Positions 22,543 through 34,773 are shown, counted from the first letter of the stretch. The stretch: 64,000 nt of DNA from Fasciola hepatica (GCA_948099385.1 CANUEZ040000071.1:1488001-1552000); one strand, 5' to 3'. Notes: generated by a model not told the origin, from the letters alone. Made by a program: numbers and translations.

Positions 22543-23080
22543 AGAAGTAAAACGAAAATGAACTGCACGGAGTCGAACCACGAAGATCCACCAGAACGCA
22601 TCATCTAAGCAAACGCCGTCTACGGCTCCAAGTTCCACGGATCCAGCTGGTGCTTCTGGTGACACCAACGGAAGAAATGGGCCCAAAGAACTTGATACTC
22701 TAAATCCCATCAGCTAGTTACATACCATTGGCAAAACTCTGTCCGGCGTGATTCACCTTGTCCAAATCACTGATAACACCAAAACTCCGAAGCAAGTGAT
22801 TCAATTATGGTTCCCATGCACAAATTTTCCCAAGCCCCGTGCCTCTTCTTCACACCTGCGTTTTTCACACCCGTCTTTTCACGCCATTTGGTTACACATT
22901 TCCCTTTTGGCCGTTCACACGACGGACGAGTTTTATCAAGTTGAGGCATGTTTTCAAGTTACCGGATTTGTTGCCCACTTTATCTGTCACTGTTATCTGT
23001 AGCTGCAAGTATACACTCCTTTACCCAGTACTACACGTTTAAATGCCCGGAATGATGAATGGATAAGAAATTTCTTCGTG
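22543..23080 (+). repeat. PLE-2 upstream terminal repeat
   Basis: Shared with 28040-28579 in inverted orientation and partly with 25516-25616 in direct orientation. It contains TGGTTCCCATGCAC, GCCCCGTGCCTC and the TTATCTGTAGCTGCAAGTA block that identify all three copies. It precedes the PLE coding region in the same orientation. Confidence 0.8.
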
Positions 23081-23559
23081 TTAGTGGCTTTTCCATGAAC
23101 CATTGTGCATATTTTATGATTTGGCACGCTGCGAGCATCCGGTGGGAACGAAGAACATCAAAATGTGTTTAAAGTTTACCGCCGGGTTTGCTGAGAAAAG
23201 AAGGAAACGATGGAGTTTAGTGAGGAACGTATCCGCCACAGTCGGTACCCTTAAACCTACTGGAGGGCATTGCGCAGGTGCCATGTGATACCCAATGTCC
23301 GATCTCTCAGACTTCATGCGCTCATCCAACTTGATGCGGCCCAATCCAGTTTGGACAAAGTGGACCTGCTGGTGAATAGATACGAAACGAATGTTGCAGA
23401 ACTGCCGGAAGGTCATCGAAAAGACTCTCGGGATTTGATGGTTTCATTTTGTCAAAAACTCTGGAAAAGGGGCAAGAGAAGTTCCTCAGAAGCGGGGAAG
23501 CAAGAGTAACACCGTCCAGGTTAGCGTGAGATCCTGAAGGGCACGTCCACAATCATCAT

Positions 23560-25510
23560 TTTGTGGCTCTTAGTGAACTACAATAAAAGGTTTTATCCCT
23601 CGGGCTTAAGTTTTGTCCAGCTCATTCAAGCTATGATCAGATGGAAGTTGAGACTCCGCTTGAAAGTTTAACAAGCCAGTTGTATGCCCTGGTATCAGCA
23701 TCGTCTGACTCAGACGATGGCCTGAAAACATCACCGGTTTGTAAATGTCAGAAGTGTCGAGCTACTTGATCTCATTTGAACGGAATACTAACTAGGCGAC
23801 ATCAATAAGCCTTCCAAAAATTAGTGAATAATCAAGATTTGCAACTATCGAAACCGGACAAAGGTGCCAGATTGGTTGTAGTAGACCTAGGCGAATATAA
23901 CAGGAAAATGATGGCTGTTCTATCTGGTTAGAGCTAGTTCACCTACTATCTGTATGAGAAAGACAAGACCCAGGAAGCCGAGACTAAGCTGATAGAGATC
24001 TTAAGGCTGCTTAATTCAGACAGTGCTATTCCCAAAACGCTTTGCGACTAGCTGGTGCCCCACGGCTCGCAACCACTTAGACACTGTGGATTACCAAAAG
24101 CACACAAGCCAACCACACCCCTCAGACCTGTGATTGACATGAGCGCCCCAGCCTATCACTCCACAACTCGGCGGATCGCAGAAATTCTTGAACCTGTGCG
24201 CAGGTCGCTAGCAAAGCGAAGTGTGAAAGATTCGTTCTTTTTTATGGAGACGATACAACATCAGGATCTGTCTGAAGCAACTATGCTTTCTCTAGTCGTA
24301 GAATCCCTGTTCACAAACGTTTCGTTGATCGAGACGGTAGATTTTGGCTGTCGCTACTTGGCAGATAATGATATCAAACTCGACATTCCTGTGGCCAAGA
24401 CAGAAGAACTGATTCTTCGATGTGTACGAAATGTACAATTTCTGTACAACGGAGAATACTACAAGCAAGAGGACGGGGTAGCAATGGGATCACCTCCAGG
24501 CCCATATATTCCCAGCAAAACCCAAGAGTTGACCACTATCCAGCTTCGTCGACAGTCTATATATGTATACCAGATATATAGACAAGACTTCCATAGTTTG
24601 TGACTCAGCAAAAAACAGTACCGAACTACCGCGAACATTCAACAATGCTCATGAAATAACCGCATTAACGGTAGAGATAGACGGTCAATTTCCTCGCTTT
24701 TCTTGATGTGGGATTACGTAGAATGGAACACGGACATTGAGAAACAAGGGCGTGTCGGAAATGTACACGGTTGAGGCAACACACACATTTCCTGGGTTCT
24801 GCCACCCTACGATATAGAAGAAACCTAGTGAGCAGTCTGGCCTACAGATAAAGAAACATCTGTAATCTTGGCACGGTTGCCCAAGAATTCGAACACATAC
24901 GTGACACAATATTGAAGAACGATTATTCAGAACTGTTTATTCGTCAACACGCTAGAGAGAAGACCTAAAATGATAGTGCAAATGGTCCAGAAGAAAGACA
25001 TGTTTCGAATTCTCCCGTTAAAGAGTGGCAAAGCCTGAAGAATGCTGGAGCTACGCATTTCTAAGGCCCCAGGGAAGTCCTCCCCCACTGCACATGTCCG
25101 AATCTTAACAAATACTAAGCCTTCCATTGGTAAACAATCCAAGGACAGGTAGCCCTGTCAGTCTCAATCTATTGTCCTATATCAGCTTACGAGCTCTTGT
25201 AGTGCACAGTGCACTGAACCTAAGACGAGATTCCTGTCAAAGAGGATATCAGAACACGTCTCGGCTTCTTCACACAAAGGAGAAGTTCGGAACATAGAGG
25301 GCAAGACCACACAAAATCTGGTGGATAGTGGACATCAAATTGACACAGTGACGGCTTTCAGAACTGTCCTTACAACTCCCAGATTTGGGGCGAAAGCTTT
25401 GCGTAGCCTGTTGCCTGTGACATTAGAAGCCATAGCAATTGGATTGTAGAAGCCGGAATCGTGCAGGCAACTTTACCTCGTGCAACTGTTGCTGTTTCCG
25501 TGGCCGTAAC
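23560..25510 (+). pseudogene. PLE-2 reverse transcriptase/GIY-YIG protein remnant
   Basis: N-terminal region: VLSLGLKFCPAHSSYDQMEV and, after stops, LSKPDKGARLVVVDLGEYNR. RT from 24055: CGLPKAHKPTTPLRPVIDMS (the PLE GLPK.HKP motif), LEPVRRSLAKRSVKDSFFF, MLSLVVESLFTNV, NVQFLYNGEYYKQEDGVAMG and SPPGP (motif B). The motif-A aspartate (S.D..SLFTN) reads valine. The YVDD region at about 24570 is unreadable. The C-terminal part survives as RFLSKRISEHVSAS, NLVDSGHQIDTVTAFR and LPVTLEAIAIGL, the tail of the GIY-YIG domain. PLEs use RT plus nuclease for target-primed copying, often near telomeres. Stops in every segment. Confidence 0.8.
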
Positions 25511-25515
25511 GTGTA

Positions 25516-25616
25516 ATCCTCTTATGGTTCCCATGCACGAATTTTCCCAAGCCCCGTGCCTCTATCACTGTTATCTGTAGCTGCAAGTATACACTCCTTT
25601 ACCCAGTACTACACGT
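25516..25616 (+). repeat. PLE-2 downstream terminal repeat, internally deleted
   Basis: Joins the GGTTCCCATGCAC...GTGCCTC part of the terminal repeat directly to ATCACTGTTATCTGTAGC and ends at CCCAGTACTACACGT, where R2 begins. Confidence 0.7.
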
Positions 25617-27374
25617 GTCGATAATCCTGGAGGAAGTTCAACACAACCTAATAATGTTGCATGGGTACTGATGTTAATTAGTAACCAAGGAAAGCCACTT
25701 AGCTGTTCCGGGTTGGGGTACTGTAGAACGGCCGCCGAGATGGTATGGAGAATACGAGCTGTGCATCCGGCGCCTCTCCTGGATTCGCGGGGGCTCCACT
25801 AGCAGGATGCCTAGCGATGCCAATACGATATAAGTGAAACTGTTCGGGTAGTTGAGCCTCGGTAACTAACAGCAAGTGAGAGTAGTTGGATAATCCAAGG
25901 TCCCCATTTAGGGAACACCCATGGGTACTGAGCGGCAATTAATATGAATGAGGAGTAGATTAAGGGTCCAGTGGGGAGTCAGCATGTCGGTCGCCTGTAG
26001 TAGAATGGTATAATATGACATAACCGAGTGTAGGATTGAGAATATCGGTAGTGGCAGGGTAGCCAGTGGGGACCACAGGGTGCAAAGTACTTAAGGGCGT
26101 GATACTGGAGGTAGTATGCTCAGCGCGGGCTGAGCAGCTCTTCCTTTGTCTGGACAGGAGGGGTTCATGAAGCTTTAGTGCCCGGCCACGTCAAAGTGCA
26201 ACAAAGTTGGATCCAGTAAAATAGAGTGAACGGTCAGGTAGATAGCGGTAACACAAACGAAAGCCAAGGAAAGGGGCTGTGGACAAGAGGGGCAGGTGAG
26301 AGACGGGACCCAGATGCTTCTGTTGCTCAAGGGTGTGAGTTATCCCAACAGGCAACCTGGATAGTGGTTTGTTTCTTGTGTTAGGCGTGGGCCACGTAGC
26401 CGGACGTGAAGTTTCACCCGACAGCAGCGAATTTGTATTCAGAATTGGAGGTCTTTATCTATAGGCTTTGTGGTAGTGGGGTAATCATTTGAAAATAGGA
26501 GGGCTGGCGATTTCGCGGTGCCCGGTTTTTCTTAAGTGCAATCAGAGCGGGTTCTCCAACATGGGAAGGATAGTTAGGATGACAGGAACATTACTGGTAT
26601 GAACTATGTGGAGAGGGGTACAGGAAAGAGTGTCCAATGAAGGAAGGGCCCAATCTACGTCAGTGAGTTGGTAAACTGAAGCCTGGTGGAGAGATATGAA
26701 AGGAAGAGGGAATAGGTATTTACGGAAAAGGGCATGAGACGGGGTGAGGTGGGTATAGTTACGTACGTCCGGTGGATAAAAAGAACTGTGGTGGGGGGTG
26801 ATACTGGGAGGTAAATGATGGAGTGTCGTAGGTGAATGGGAGGTTACGCAGGGCACTGAGGTGACCACGGCGTGGGACGTGTCGTAGGAATGACAACGAG
26901 GATTGAGATAGAAAGGTAATGTGAGGGAAAGGAAATCCAGGAGTCGCAAGCGATTGGGGTACGTGAAGGATAGAAGGCTGAGTAATATCTACCAATAAAT
27001 TAGATCCGGATGTGCTTCCTGCTGCCTGTGTCGGGGCGCCTCATTGAAGCGACTTGGGTGAGTGGTCGATGGACGTGGTGTCTAACAGATGAGCTGGCCG
27101 TGATGATAGGTTTTGCTCTGCCCGCACAACCAATGGCTGGATTTTGTGCTCCTTTTTGCGCCAAGGTCAAATTGTCAAGGCGTTGGTTAGTGGAAAGTTT
27201 ACTAAAAGCTTTGACAAGCGGACGACTGATCAGGCTTGAATGAGGGAGAGTTATAATCTAGGGGTGAGTAAATCACGTATTAGGCAGGCTGACTGCCCTG
27301 ACCAAACGCCCTTTTTTGCGGCCCTTAATGGCATTCTAAAGTCAAAAGGTGGAGATTCTAGTAGTGTAAGAGGA
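25617..27374. repeat. Direct repeat R, copy 2
   Basis: Near-identical to 20784-22541. After AAGAGGA it diverges: copy 1 continues into the PLE-2 terminal repeat, while copy 2 continues into unrelated sequence. This is consistent with a tandem duplication of a 4833-bp unit (R plus PLE-2) whose second unit was truncated. Confidence 0.85.
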
Positions 27375-28039
27375 CACAGGAGCCTAGCGGGTATGGGACA
27401 TGGGCAAAGTATCCGTAGAGGTGGTTGGCGGGGGCTGGCCTGAAAGCTGGTAAAGCTAGTTTCCACTAAAAGATGAGCATTGTCGGCGGCACTTTGGTTT
27501 TAGTGGTGTGGATTGCGTAGGTCCCAACGAAGTAAAGTGACACAAAAGCGCATCTGAAGTAAGATATGTGCGGGGTTTTTCCCACATAGTCGAAAGACTC
27601 AGGTGGAGGCAAGTGGGTCCAGATCAAACTCCAGTGGTCGTGAATAAAGTTCTGGGTACAGGGGTTTGAAGTTGAATATTCCGCGTGTTCTTGGTGGTGC
27701 TACGCAGACACTCTGGTTGCTTCGTCGTATACAGCGAGAAGTTCGCATTGTATACTGAAAATTTTGTGGTATCTTCGAATCGGAAATAACAGGCAATCTT
27801 GTTTCGACTTTACATGAACTCCTATGCGGTTTCCTACGGCTCTTTCTTCAGCCTGATACATGGCGCGGAGGGTGGGCAACGCTTTGTCTCACTGAACCCA
27901 GCGGAACAAAACCGAGCACAATGAAGACCATCGCACCGATGAACTTCCAAAGTCCTCCGATAATTTTTATGTGTACGGAACCAATGAAGTTGAAAGACTT
28001 AACCAGGCGTTCAGTGATTGGGTTTTTGAAAACGTTTGC
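27375..28039. other. Unique spacer between R2 and inverted PLE-2 repeat
   Basis: 665 bases with no recognised motif. Minus-strand frames at 27599-27796 and 27848-28063 show no similarity I can name. Because it adjoins an inverted PLE terminal repeat it could be an undetected PLE part. Confidence 0.35.
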
Positions 28040-28579
28040 AACATGAAGAAACTTCTTATCCATTCATCATTCCGGGCATTTAAACGTGTAGTACTGGGTA
28101 AAGGAGTGTATACTTGCAGCTACAGATAACAGTGACAGATAAAGTGGGCAACAAATCCGGTAACTTGAAAACATGCCTCAACTTGATAAAACTCGTCCGT
28201 CGTGTGAACGGCCAAAAGAGAAATGTGTAACCAAATGGCGTGAAAAGACGGGTGTGAAAAACGCAGGTGTGAAGAAGAGGCACGGGGCTTGGGAAAATTT
28301 GTGCATGGGAACCATAATTGAATCACTTGCTTCGGAGTTTTGGTGTTATCAGTGATTTGGACAAGGTGAATCACGCCGGACAGAGTTTTGCCAATGGTAT
28401 GTAACTAGCTGATGGGATTTAGAGTATCAAGTTCTTTGGGCCCATTTCTTCCGTTGGTGTCACCAGAAGCACCAGCTGGATCCGTGGAACTTGGAGCCGT
28501 AGACGGCGTTTGCTTAGATGATGCGTTCTGGTGGATCTTCGTGGTTCGACTCCGTGCAGTTCATTTTCGTTTTACTTCT
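28040..28579 (-). repeat. PLE-2 terminal repeat, inverted copy
   Basis: Reverse complement of 22543-23080, with few differences over about 540 bp. No PLE coding sequence was seen on either side of it in matching orientation. Confidence 0.8.
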
Positions 28580-29600
28580 ATCCTCGACATTCTATTGGGT
28601 GATAGAGAGCCGCCGCATTGAGGATGGTGCACCGGCGTCTGAGCGCAACGTTTCTGATTGAAACGAGCAGAGAACGATCAAATTCGTAGGGGATCATTTG
28701 CTAGGAGACCAGGGTATCAGGTATGTGTCAAAAGCTAGGAGTTGAGAATAGCTTGAAGCAAGCAGAGGATTTTATCCGAGTAACGAGAATATTTCAAAGG
28801 GTGAAGCTATAAAAACACGAGGGATATGAAGCGGTGAACATCTGTTCAATTGATATTCTACCTTTGTGGCTTACGGCCCGCTCGTAACATCGCTTTTCGA
28901 ACCGCTTTGTACTGGCTTGTTTAGTGGCCATTTGACACTTATTTGTAGTGGATTGACACGGAGATAACCATCAACCGGAATTATGTAGGCTGTTCAGCGA
29001 ACAATTCCTTTCAACCTACTGACTAAGTGCCTTGAAATACCCTGAAATGCCTGGTTAATACTCGTGCCTTTTATGCCCAAACAATGGGTAAAATAAGGGC
29101 AACCATTGGAAGTTCACAACTTGAGGGAAAGAATAAGCATGATAGATGTAATTTGGAGAAGTGATGGAAAATGGGAAAGCAAACCAAGTATTCCACTCGA
29201 TTAGCAAGCACAGTTCAAAAACTGTTCACAAACAGATCACTGTAATAGGTCGAACCGCTCGAAAACTGACCAGAACCGATGGGTTTTAGATCGGCTTTGT
29301 AGCGGTCTTGCAAAAAATGCAGTGTCAAATATATGGAGAACAAGGATCAAATCTGCTCCGAGCACAGGGCTGGCAGCCAATGACAATGATAGTCCAGTTT
29401 CTTTTACCTGTGATCTCACGAGCCTAGTAGGGCTTAAGCTTCTTTGGATCCTGTCTTGCCCATCGCTGGGTGGATGTTCAAGTCAGGTGCCATTTATCGT
29501 ATCGCCGTCGGAGCGGCAATTGAGAGTAAAACCTCTGCAACCAGCACGTTCATTGCCCATGCAAAACAGTTGTCACCAGACTGTTAGCTCTATTAAAAAC
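28580..29600. other. No recognisable gene or element
   Basis: Only short, unconvincing frames. Two stretches share a loose CGAACCGCT motif (28899 and 29253), not enough to call a repeat. Confidence 0.4.
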
Positions 29601-29909
29601 ATGGGATTGTTGGGGGTCTAAGGAGCTTGGAGGGGATGTGGGTGGGAGCTGAATGAGAAAAAGAAAAATAATGAAAGAATGAAAAGGAAAGACGTCCGGA
29701 TAATTCTTCTTAGTGCTATTAGCTTTCTCACAGGGAAGTCCGGAAATATTCGTGTGGCCATGCCAAGACCAATACTTAAGAATTGGTGACAGTATCCGCT
29801 GCCACAGCATCCGCAGGGAGTTTATGCCTGTCGATCATTGTTCTGCTTGAGAGGGACTGGACTCCAATATTCCCGTTGGCCGCTGGCATACCAAGCTTCA
29901 GCTCGTACC

Positions 29910-30450
29910 CTAGGAGGATGAAGTTTCTGTCAAGAGTAAACAATGGTTTATTTTTCTACATAAATCTTTCATTTCCTTCCTCGTTTTCACCAGTTTGGCC
30001 CTTGCACTTCTGGGCTTGAACAAAATCCAATCTAGTGACGACTTTCTGTCCTCGCAAACTAATTTTCTCAGACCGGAGATCGTACTTGTGTACACCCTGT
30101 GGAGTCTCTTCAGTGTTTGAGTGTCCCAAGCTAACTGAGGAGCCCATGCCTGGACTACATACTCCAGACGAGATCGCACCAATGCCATGTAAAGGAGTAT
30201 CACGACCCTAGGGTCCCTTGAAGTCACTGTTCTTCGTGGCTGGTGCACGACCGTCCGCCTCTACGGTTGCTGTCTGACAAAGTCCCGACAGCTTGAAGTC
30301 GTTTGCTACAACTATTCCCAAGTCCCGGACCTCTATCATTTGAGTTATTGGTGCCGTGTTGTCCGGGCTTGGGTAGCAGGACACTCCGGGCCCGCCTGCC
30401 AGAAGTCGAGCAAATTTTCCCGGGTTCGAGGATAGGTCGCACGCCACTGT
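29910..30450 (-). pseudogene. LINE-2 C-terminal region
   Basis: Reads IEVRDLGIVVANDFKLS, then, after a frame change, LLYMALVRSRLEYVVQAWAP and QTLKRLHRVYTSTISGLRKL. The V.DLG.....FK block followed by L...LVR..LEY..QAW.P....D....E..QR is typical of the thumb/connection region after the RT in CR1-like LINEs. No function can remain. Confidence 0.7.
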
Positions 30451-30477
30451 GCAGTTGTGGACTGTATCTGGGTCCTC

Positions 30478-31656
30478 CTAAACCCTGGTGGTCTCAGGAG
30501 ATTCCAAAATTTTCATATCACCTACGAACATAAAACACGGTGACCAAAGGGCAGCCAGTAGGTCCTTCGCAGGTACCGGGGAAAATACTGGTCCCAGCAA
30601 TGATCCTTGAGGTACCCCACTGATTGCCGTCGCCATAGTGGGTCCGTCATCCTCATCTTTGAAGCAGAACCTCCAAACCCATAGGTAGGCTTGTAACCAG
30701 CTCATTAGTCCTTCAGCCGCACTGTCCCCATCTGGTTCATGAGGTGTCAATCAGTGGTTTACAACTTCGGTGGCTTTGTGGAAGTCGACAAACACCTTTA
30801 TTTTCACACCTTGGTCTAGTCTCCTTGTTGTCTCGTCAAGGAAGCTCAGGAGATTCCCAGGGCTGAAACTGATACTGGGGACCCGGGTTGTTCACCTGCA
30901 ACCTTGTAATGAGTTCCAGCCGCCTAACCAGTGTGGTTCTTGTAACAGCCGGTCGTGGAAAATCCCCCTTTTTCCCTCGCGATTCAGTGTTTTTCCCCAA
31001 CATCACTCATTTCCATACACTATTGACTTGTCTTTACGAACTGGTTGTTTTTCTGGACCAATTGTTGTTTGTTCGCGCCCAGAGCGCTATTTTGGCACAT
31101 CCTTGTTCAGGACCTGCGTGACGCACGTGCTGTCTGCTCACACGCTGCTATTCGGTTTCTCGTTGTTGAGACTTTGTGATCGTATTATTGAGGTTTGTAT
31201 ATTGTTTACGTCTTTGTTTATTTTAATAATCTAGTATCGTAGAATTATCACGGATAATCGCCTTCTGATTTCGGGATCCGTTGCGAATTTGGCTACGCAT
31301 TGCTCAAACGTTCGTAACAGTTCTGACGAATCCTTCCATTACGTTTAATGCTACCGATGGTGTGCTATTAGGCCGGTAGTTCAAAACTACATCCTTTCCA
31401 AAGCTTTTGTAAATAGGTATGAATTCCGCTGGCAACCGTGCCTCCCTTATGGATTTGTTGAACAACCTAACCAAGGGCCCTGAGAGTGTCCTGACCGGCA
31501 GTCTGAGGACTTCGGGGGTATGGGCCGTCGGGTCCTGGGAATTTGTTGAGACCAAGAGCTTCTCAGACCAACGAAACCTCTACCTGTGATATCTCAAGCT
31601 CCTCTAGCAGACTGGGCCTACACGACCCTAGAGGCGGCAATGGGCCAATTTAGACC
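30478..31656 (-). pseudogene. LINE-2 reverse transcriptase remnant, split
   Basis: Upstream part: ELEISQVEVSLV, GLNKFPGPDGPYP, VRLFNKSIREARLPAEF and LNVMEGFVRT before the LTR. Downstream part: TLVRRLELITRLQ, LDQGVKIKVFVDFHKATEVV, AISGVPQGSLLGPVFSPV and SPCFMFVGDMKI. The GVPQGS.LGP block and the degenerate F.DDMK box (reading FVGDMKI) identify a CR1-type RT. The catalytic FADD box has lost one aspartate. The reading frame on the two sides of the solo LTR joins when one GTTCT duplicate is discounted. Confidence 0.75.
30941..31319 (+). repeat. Solo LTR of the BEL-1 family
   Basis: 379 bp running from TGTAACAGCC to TTCGTAACA, clearly homologous to the BEL-1 LTRs with scattered substitutions and two single-base insertions. 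Flanked by perfect 5-bp duplications GTTCT (30936-30940 and 31320-31324). Solo LTRs arise by recombination between the two LTRs of a complete element. It sits inside the LINE-2 RT in opposite orientation to it. Confidence 0.92.
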
Positions 31657-32269
31657 ACTCTGTGGACCTCCAGGTACTTCCCGAGTATTTATGCCTTCTG
31701 CATATTGATCTTAGCTTCGTCTTCATTCAAAATCCTGACTCCACCCAAGGCCACCCTTTAAGCTGTTCTCCTCAAAACGAAAACGTTTGGTGTTTTTCGA
31801 TGATCGTTTCGGGCCTTATTTTTCAACCTTTGTTGTTTTGCAGCCCTATCATTTGGTACTTTGTACTGGATGAAGCCTACGTGTCCAGTAGTTTCTTAGA
31901 ATCTTCCTAATGCTTGGTGTTTACGCTTGGATGCCTTGGTTGTGCTACTTTCACACCACGGTGGCAAGCCTCTTATCTGAATTCAGCGCGGCGGGACCAC
32001 TTCTTCCGTTATATGTAGTAAGTTGCTGCTGATGGCACCCATATTTCTTCTACGCTGTCTTCCGCACCCCGAACCGGCAACCCAGCTACTGTTAACAAGC
32101 ACCTCTCATCCAATCTCCTGAGAAACCTTCGCCACTTATTTGGTAGGTCCGCTCTCTGGCTGAGGAACCGGAACCAGAGGATTTCGTGGTCAATTCTCCC
32201 CAGTGAGAGCCAATACGGACTTCACTCACTTCGGCGAGGAAAGATATAACTGCATTCAATACCACCTGG

Positions 32270-32563
32270 GTCTGGAACTTCCTTAGCCCAGTGCGCTGGT
32301 GGATGCACCATATTAGTGCCCTGTCCTTGTTATGGTCAAGCGAATTCCGGTCGAAACATCACCGGCGCCCAAATTATTTGGCGGTCTCTCTCTAGTGCGC
32401 TAGATTCCCTCAGGACTAAACATCTTCCCGCGCCTCTGGTTGATAATGCTGGATATTCTGGCTGGCGACGATCTTCCTCTGCGTCAGGGGATGGGCTGCT
32501 GTAAACAAAAACTAGCGCCACCCATTTCATTTTTCTGTTCGTGCTGCCATTGCATCTATACAA
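32270..32563 (-). pseudogene. LINE-2 endonuclease remnant
   Basis: The frame reads WVALVFVYSSPSPDAEEDRR, then TRGAGRCLVL, corresponding to the VYR.P.S..EED strand and the following LVLGDFN strand of APE-type LINE endonucleases. The GDFN active-site block is lost after LVL (LRESSAL), so the nuclease is dead. The direct copy at 53096-53389 has the same lesion. Confidence 0.5.
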
Positions 32564-32599
32564 GGCATGGCATACTTTCTACTCTTCTTTCGTTTTTTG

Positions 32600-34130
32600 T
32601 TGGGCCACTGGAAACAGCAATCTTCCCTCTATTCTTCCATCCTAAGGGTCAGCTCTGTGCACACTCAATTCCTCTGGACAGACTGGACTCATTCTGCCCT
32701 TCCACAAAGCAATGATTCCGTGGTGGCCATGCAGTCCACCACTTTAACCCCGACCACGAGTGCCCCTCCCCACCTACCTAAAACAATGCAAGCTTCACAC
32801 TGCACCACGGCACTCCCTCTTTACTCTTGTCGTTCTTGGGCTGCGATGAATTTAGTTCGCACTAGGGTTGTAGGTCCAAAAGCCCTAAGTAATTTTTACT
32901 TCACTCGGGCTTGTGAGTTTTGATTCACCAGGGGTCCTACACACCTCTGCTTTCCATGGATCAACTTTCGACCCATGGTCACCCTCTGAGGAACTTAGTC
33001 CTGTGTGCGACTGTCGGTATGATGAGCGCTTTAGGAGATGACGAATAAGATGGCCGACTTCTACCCACTGGTTCAGCCGATGTGGACTATAGCTTTTCCC
33101 GCAAGCCTCCTGTGACCCTGATAATGATAATGGTTTATTTCGGATATCCCCGAGGCATGCTGCAAAGCAAGATCAAACTGTACAATTGGAAGCGGAATCC
33201 GAATTCCATTAGGGTGATCCATGTATGTGCACTCGATATGATATATGAGACAGCACTTAAGTTACTCTTTGTGGTGGCACCCGGCAAATTTGCACTCAAG
33301 GTTGGGTGGCCAGTCCGGCCGAGTTCAGGTGGAGCTGGTTGGAAGTAGTAGACTTTTACTCAAATATTACAAGAAGGGGACTGCGCAACAGGAAAGTCAA
33401 ATGGAATTGATGGAAGTTTTGTTCACCTTGAAGAAAAAGAAGTTTCCAAGGGAGTTGTGAACCAATCATAGCACTCCGCGGTGTATGGAACGGCTTAAGA
33501 TTGGAAATTAGACGATGGAAGTAGTGAATTTGTGGACATAGAGCGAGGAAAGTCCGTCGAGGGTTACCTTTGTAACGTTTAGTGGCCGAATATCGGCTGA
33601 GTCAGGTAAATACCCAGTGAGGGACTCATTTGTAGAGAGAGATTGCCTGGGTGATGGTGAAAGAAGTGGTCAGACTTACACATGTAATCGTTGAGCAGAT
33701 TGCTTACCTTCAGAAAGGTGGAATGTGGTGCAGTAACATGAAGATGGAAACTGGGCGACAGATCCATGTGTGACACGTAGTGATGATAGATGCTGAGTTG
33801 AGGTTCTATTCTGATACCTTTCTTGGAAAGGTAACTAATTTTGTCCACCCCGGCGAGGCAGGCTTATCAATATTAAGGGTCTACAAGTTCGCTAAACCCT
33901 ACTTCGCGTTTTCACTAACAAGCGTGCTATTCTATCTCTCGTACACCGTGAACCACCTGCATGTGACTCTAATGCTCGGCACTGAGCAAGCGCCTCAATC
34001 AGAACGGTATTCTCCACGACCCGTGGGAACTAGAAGGCGATTGGTAGAAGGTGGCCAGCGTGTATCTTAGGGCATGCGTGGGACCATGCGCAAAAGCAGA
34101 GATGAAATGACGGCTGCGCTTGGCAGTCAG
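32600..34130. other. Unassigned DNA within block A
   Basis: No convincing coding signal. On the minus strand 33119-33160 carries the TCCGAAATAAACCATTATCA tail also seen at 180-231, probably the 3' end of a short retroposon. A frame at 33579-33848 (minus, 89 residues) and one at 33780-34070 (plus) overlap each other and lack motifs. Confidence 0.4.
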
Positions 34131-34773
34131 CGTTTAGTTAAACAATAAACGTGGCATAAGCGTTAACGAAGATGGCCGTTGCGACAGTCGCCTCCCTCCA
34201 GAAGTCAGATGGATTGGGGCTTCGATGGTGGCGGTAGGCCAGGATTGTTGATAGTCCAGGAACTCTCCGTATCTTGCTCGTTTTACTGTTGGTGGCCTCG
34301 AGCGAATGCTGCTGAGTTTGAGGGGTCTACACTCTCGATGACCGGTGTTCTTCTGCCTGCCGGTGTATTGGCGCCTGCGGGACTGATATACTCGCAAACC
34401 TGAGGAGGCCGAGTCAAGTCCATACAAAAAGATGTCCAGATGTTGTCTCCAGTGACACGCCGACCAATCGTCTCGTGTCCCATTGGGTGGCTGGCTCCTT
34501 GAAAATGCACAAGAATCAGCAAGGCTACAGATGAAGCCAATGAGACCGTGTGAACCCGTCTAAGAGAGGAGGGAGCAAGCTGAAAGAAAGTAGAGCCCGA
34601 GGGCGCCGGCGGATGCTGGACCGCAATAACAACACAGGAACGATGTTCGGTGTTGTTATAGCCCTCGAGAAACTAAGAAATAAAGTTAAAACTAGCGATT
34701 GTAACTTCTCGAACCTATGGACTGTTAATGGCAAAGTCCCTAACTTAGTGCTAACAACCGGTTATAAAGGTCG

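Larger units (their letters stand above)
22543..25616 (+). mobile_element. Penelope-like element (PLE-2)
   Basis: On the plus strand a terminal repeat (22543-23080) is followed by a decayed PLE protein (N-terminal region, RT, GIY-YIG end; about 23560-25510) and a shortened second terminal repeat (25516-25616). The downstream repeat has lost about 138 bases internally relative to the upstream one. Copy R1 lies on one side and R2 on the other. Multiple stops and frame changes show it is inactive. Confidence 0.8.
29600..32570 (-). mobile_element. Decayed CR1-like LINE (LINE-2), interrupted by a solo LTR
   Basis: Minus-strand order: endonuclease remnant (about 32270-32563), linker with DHEILWFRFLSQRADLP (about 32140-32210), RT (31656 to 30478, split by the LTR at 30941-31319), then the C-terminal region (30450-29910). 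The 3' end is somewhere near 29600. The part from about 31781 upward belongs to duplicated block A and recurs at 52607-53396. Many stops and frame changes. Confidence 0.7.

Noticed and set aside
28545..28565. tRNA B-box-like GGTTCGACTCC
   Set aside because: It lies inside the PLE-2 terminal repeat (also at 22560). There is no A box at the right distance and the arm sequence does not pair, so it is not called a tRNA or tRNA-derived SINE.
33000..33060. Hammerhead-like ATGATGAGCGC...ATGACGAAT
   Set aside because: The second conserved box (GAAA) is missing and stem II does not form; likely chance.
33579..33848. 89-codon minus frame conserved between A and A'
   Set aside because: Conservation is explained by the near-identical DNA duplication and gives no evidence of coding selection.
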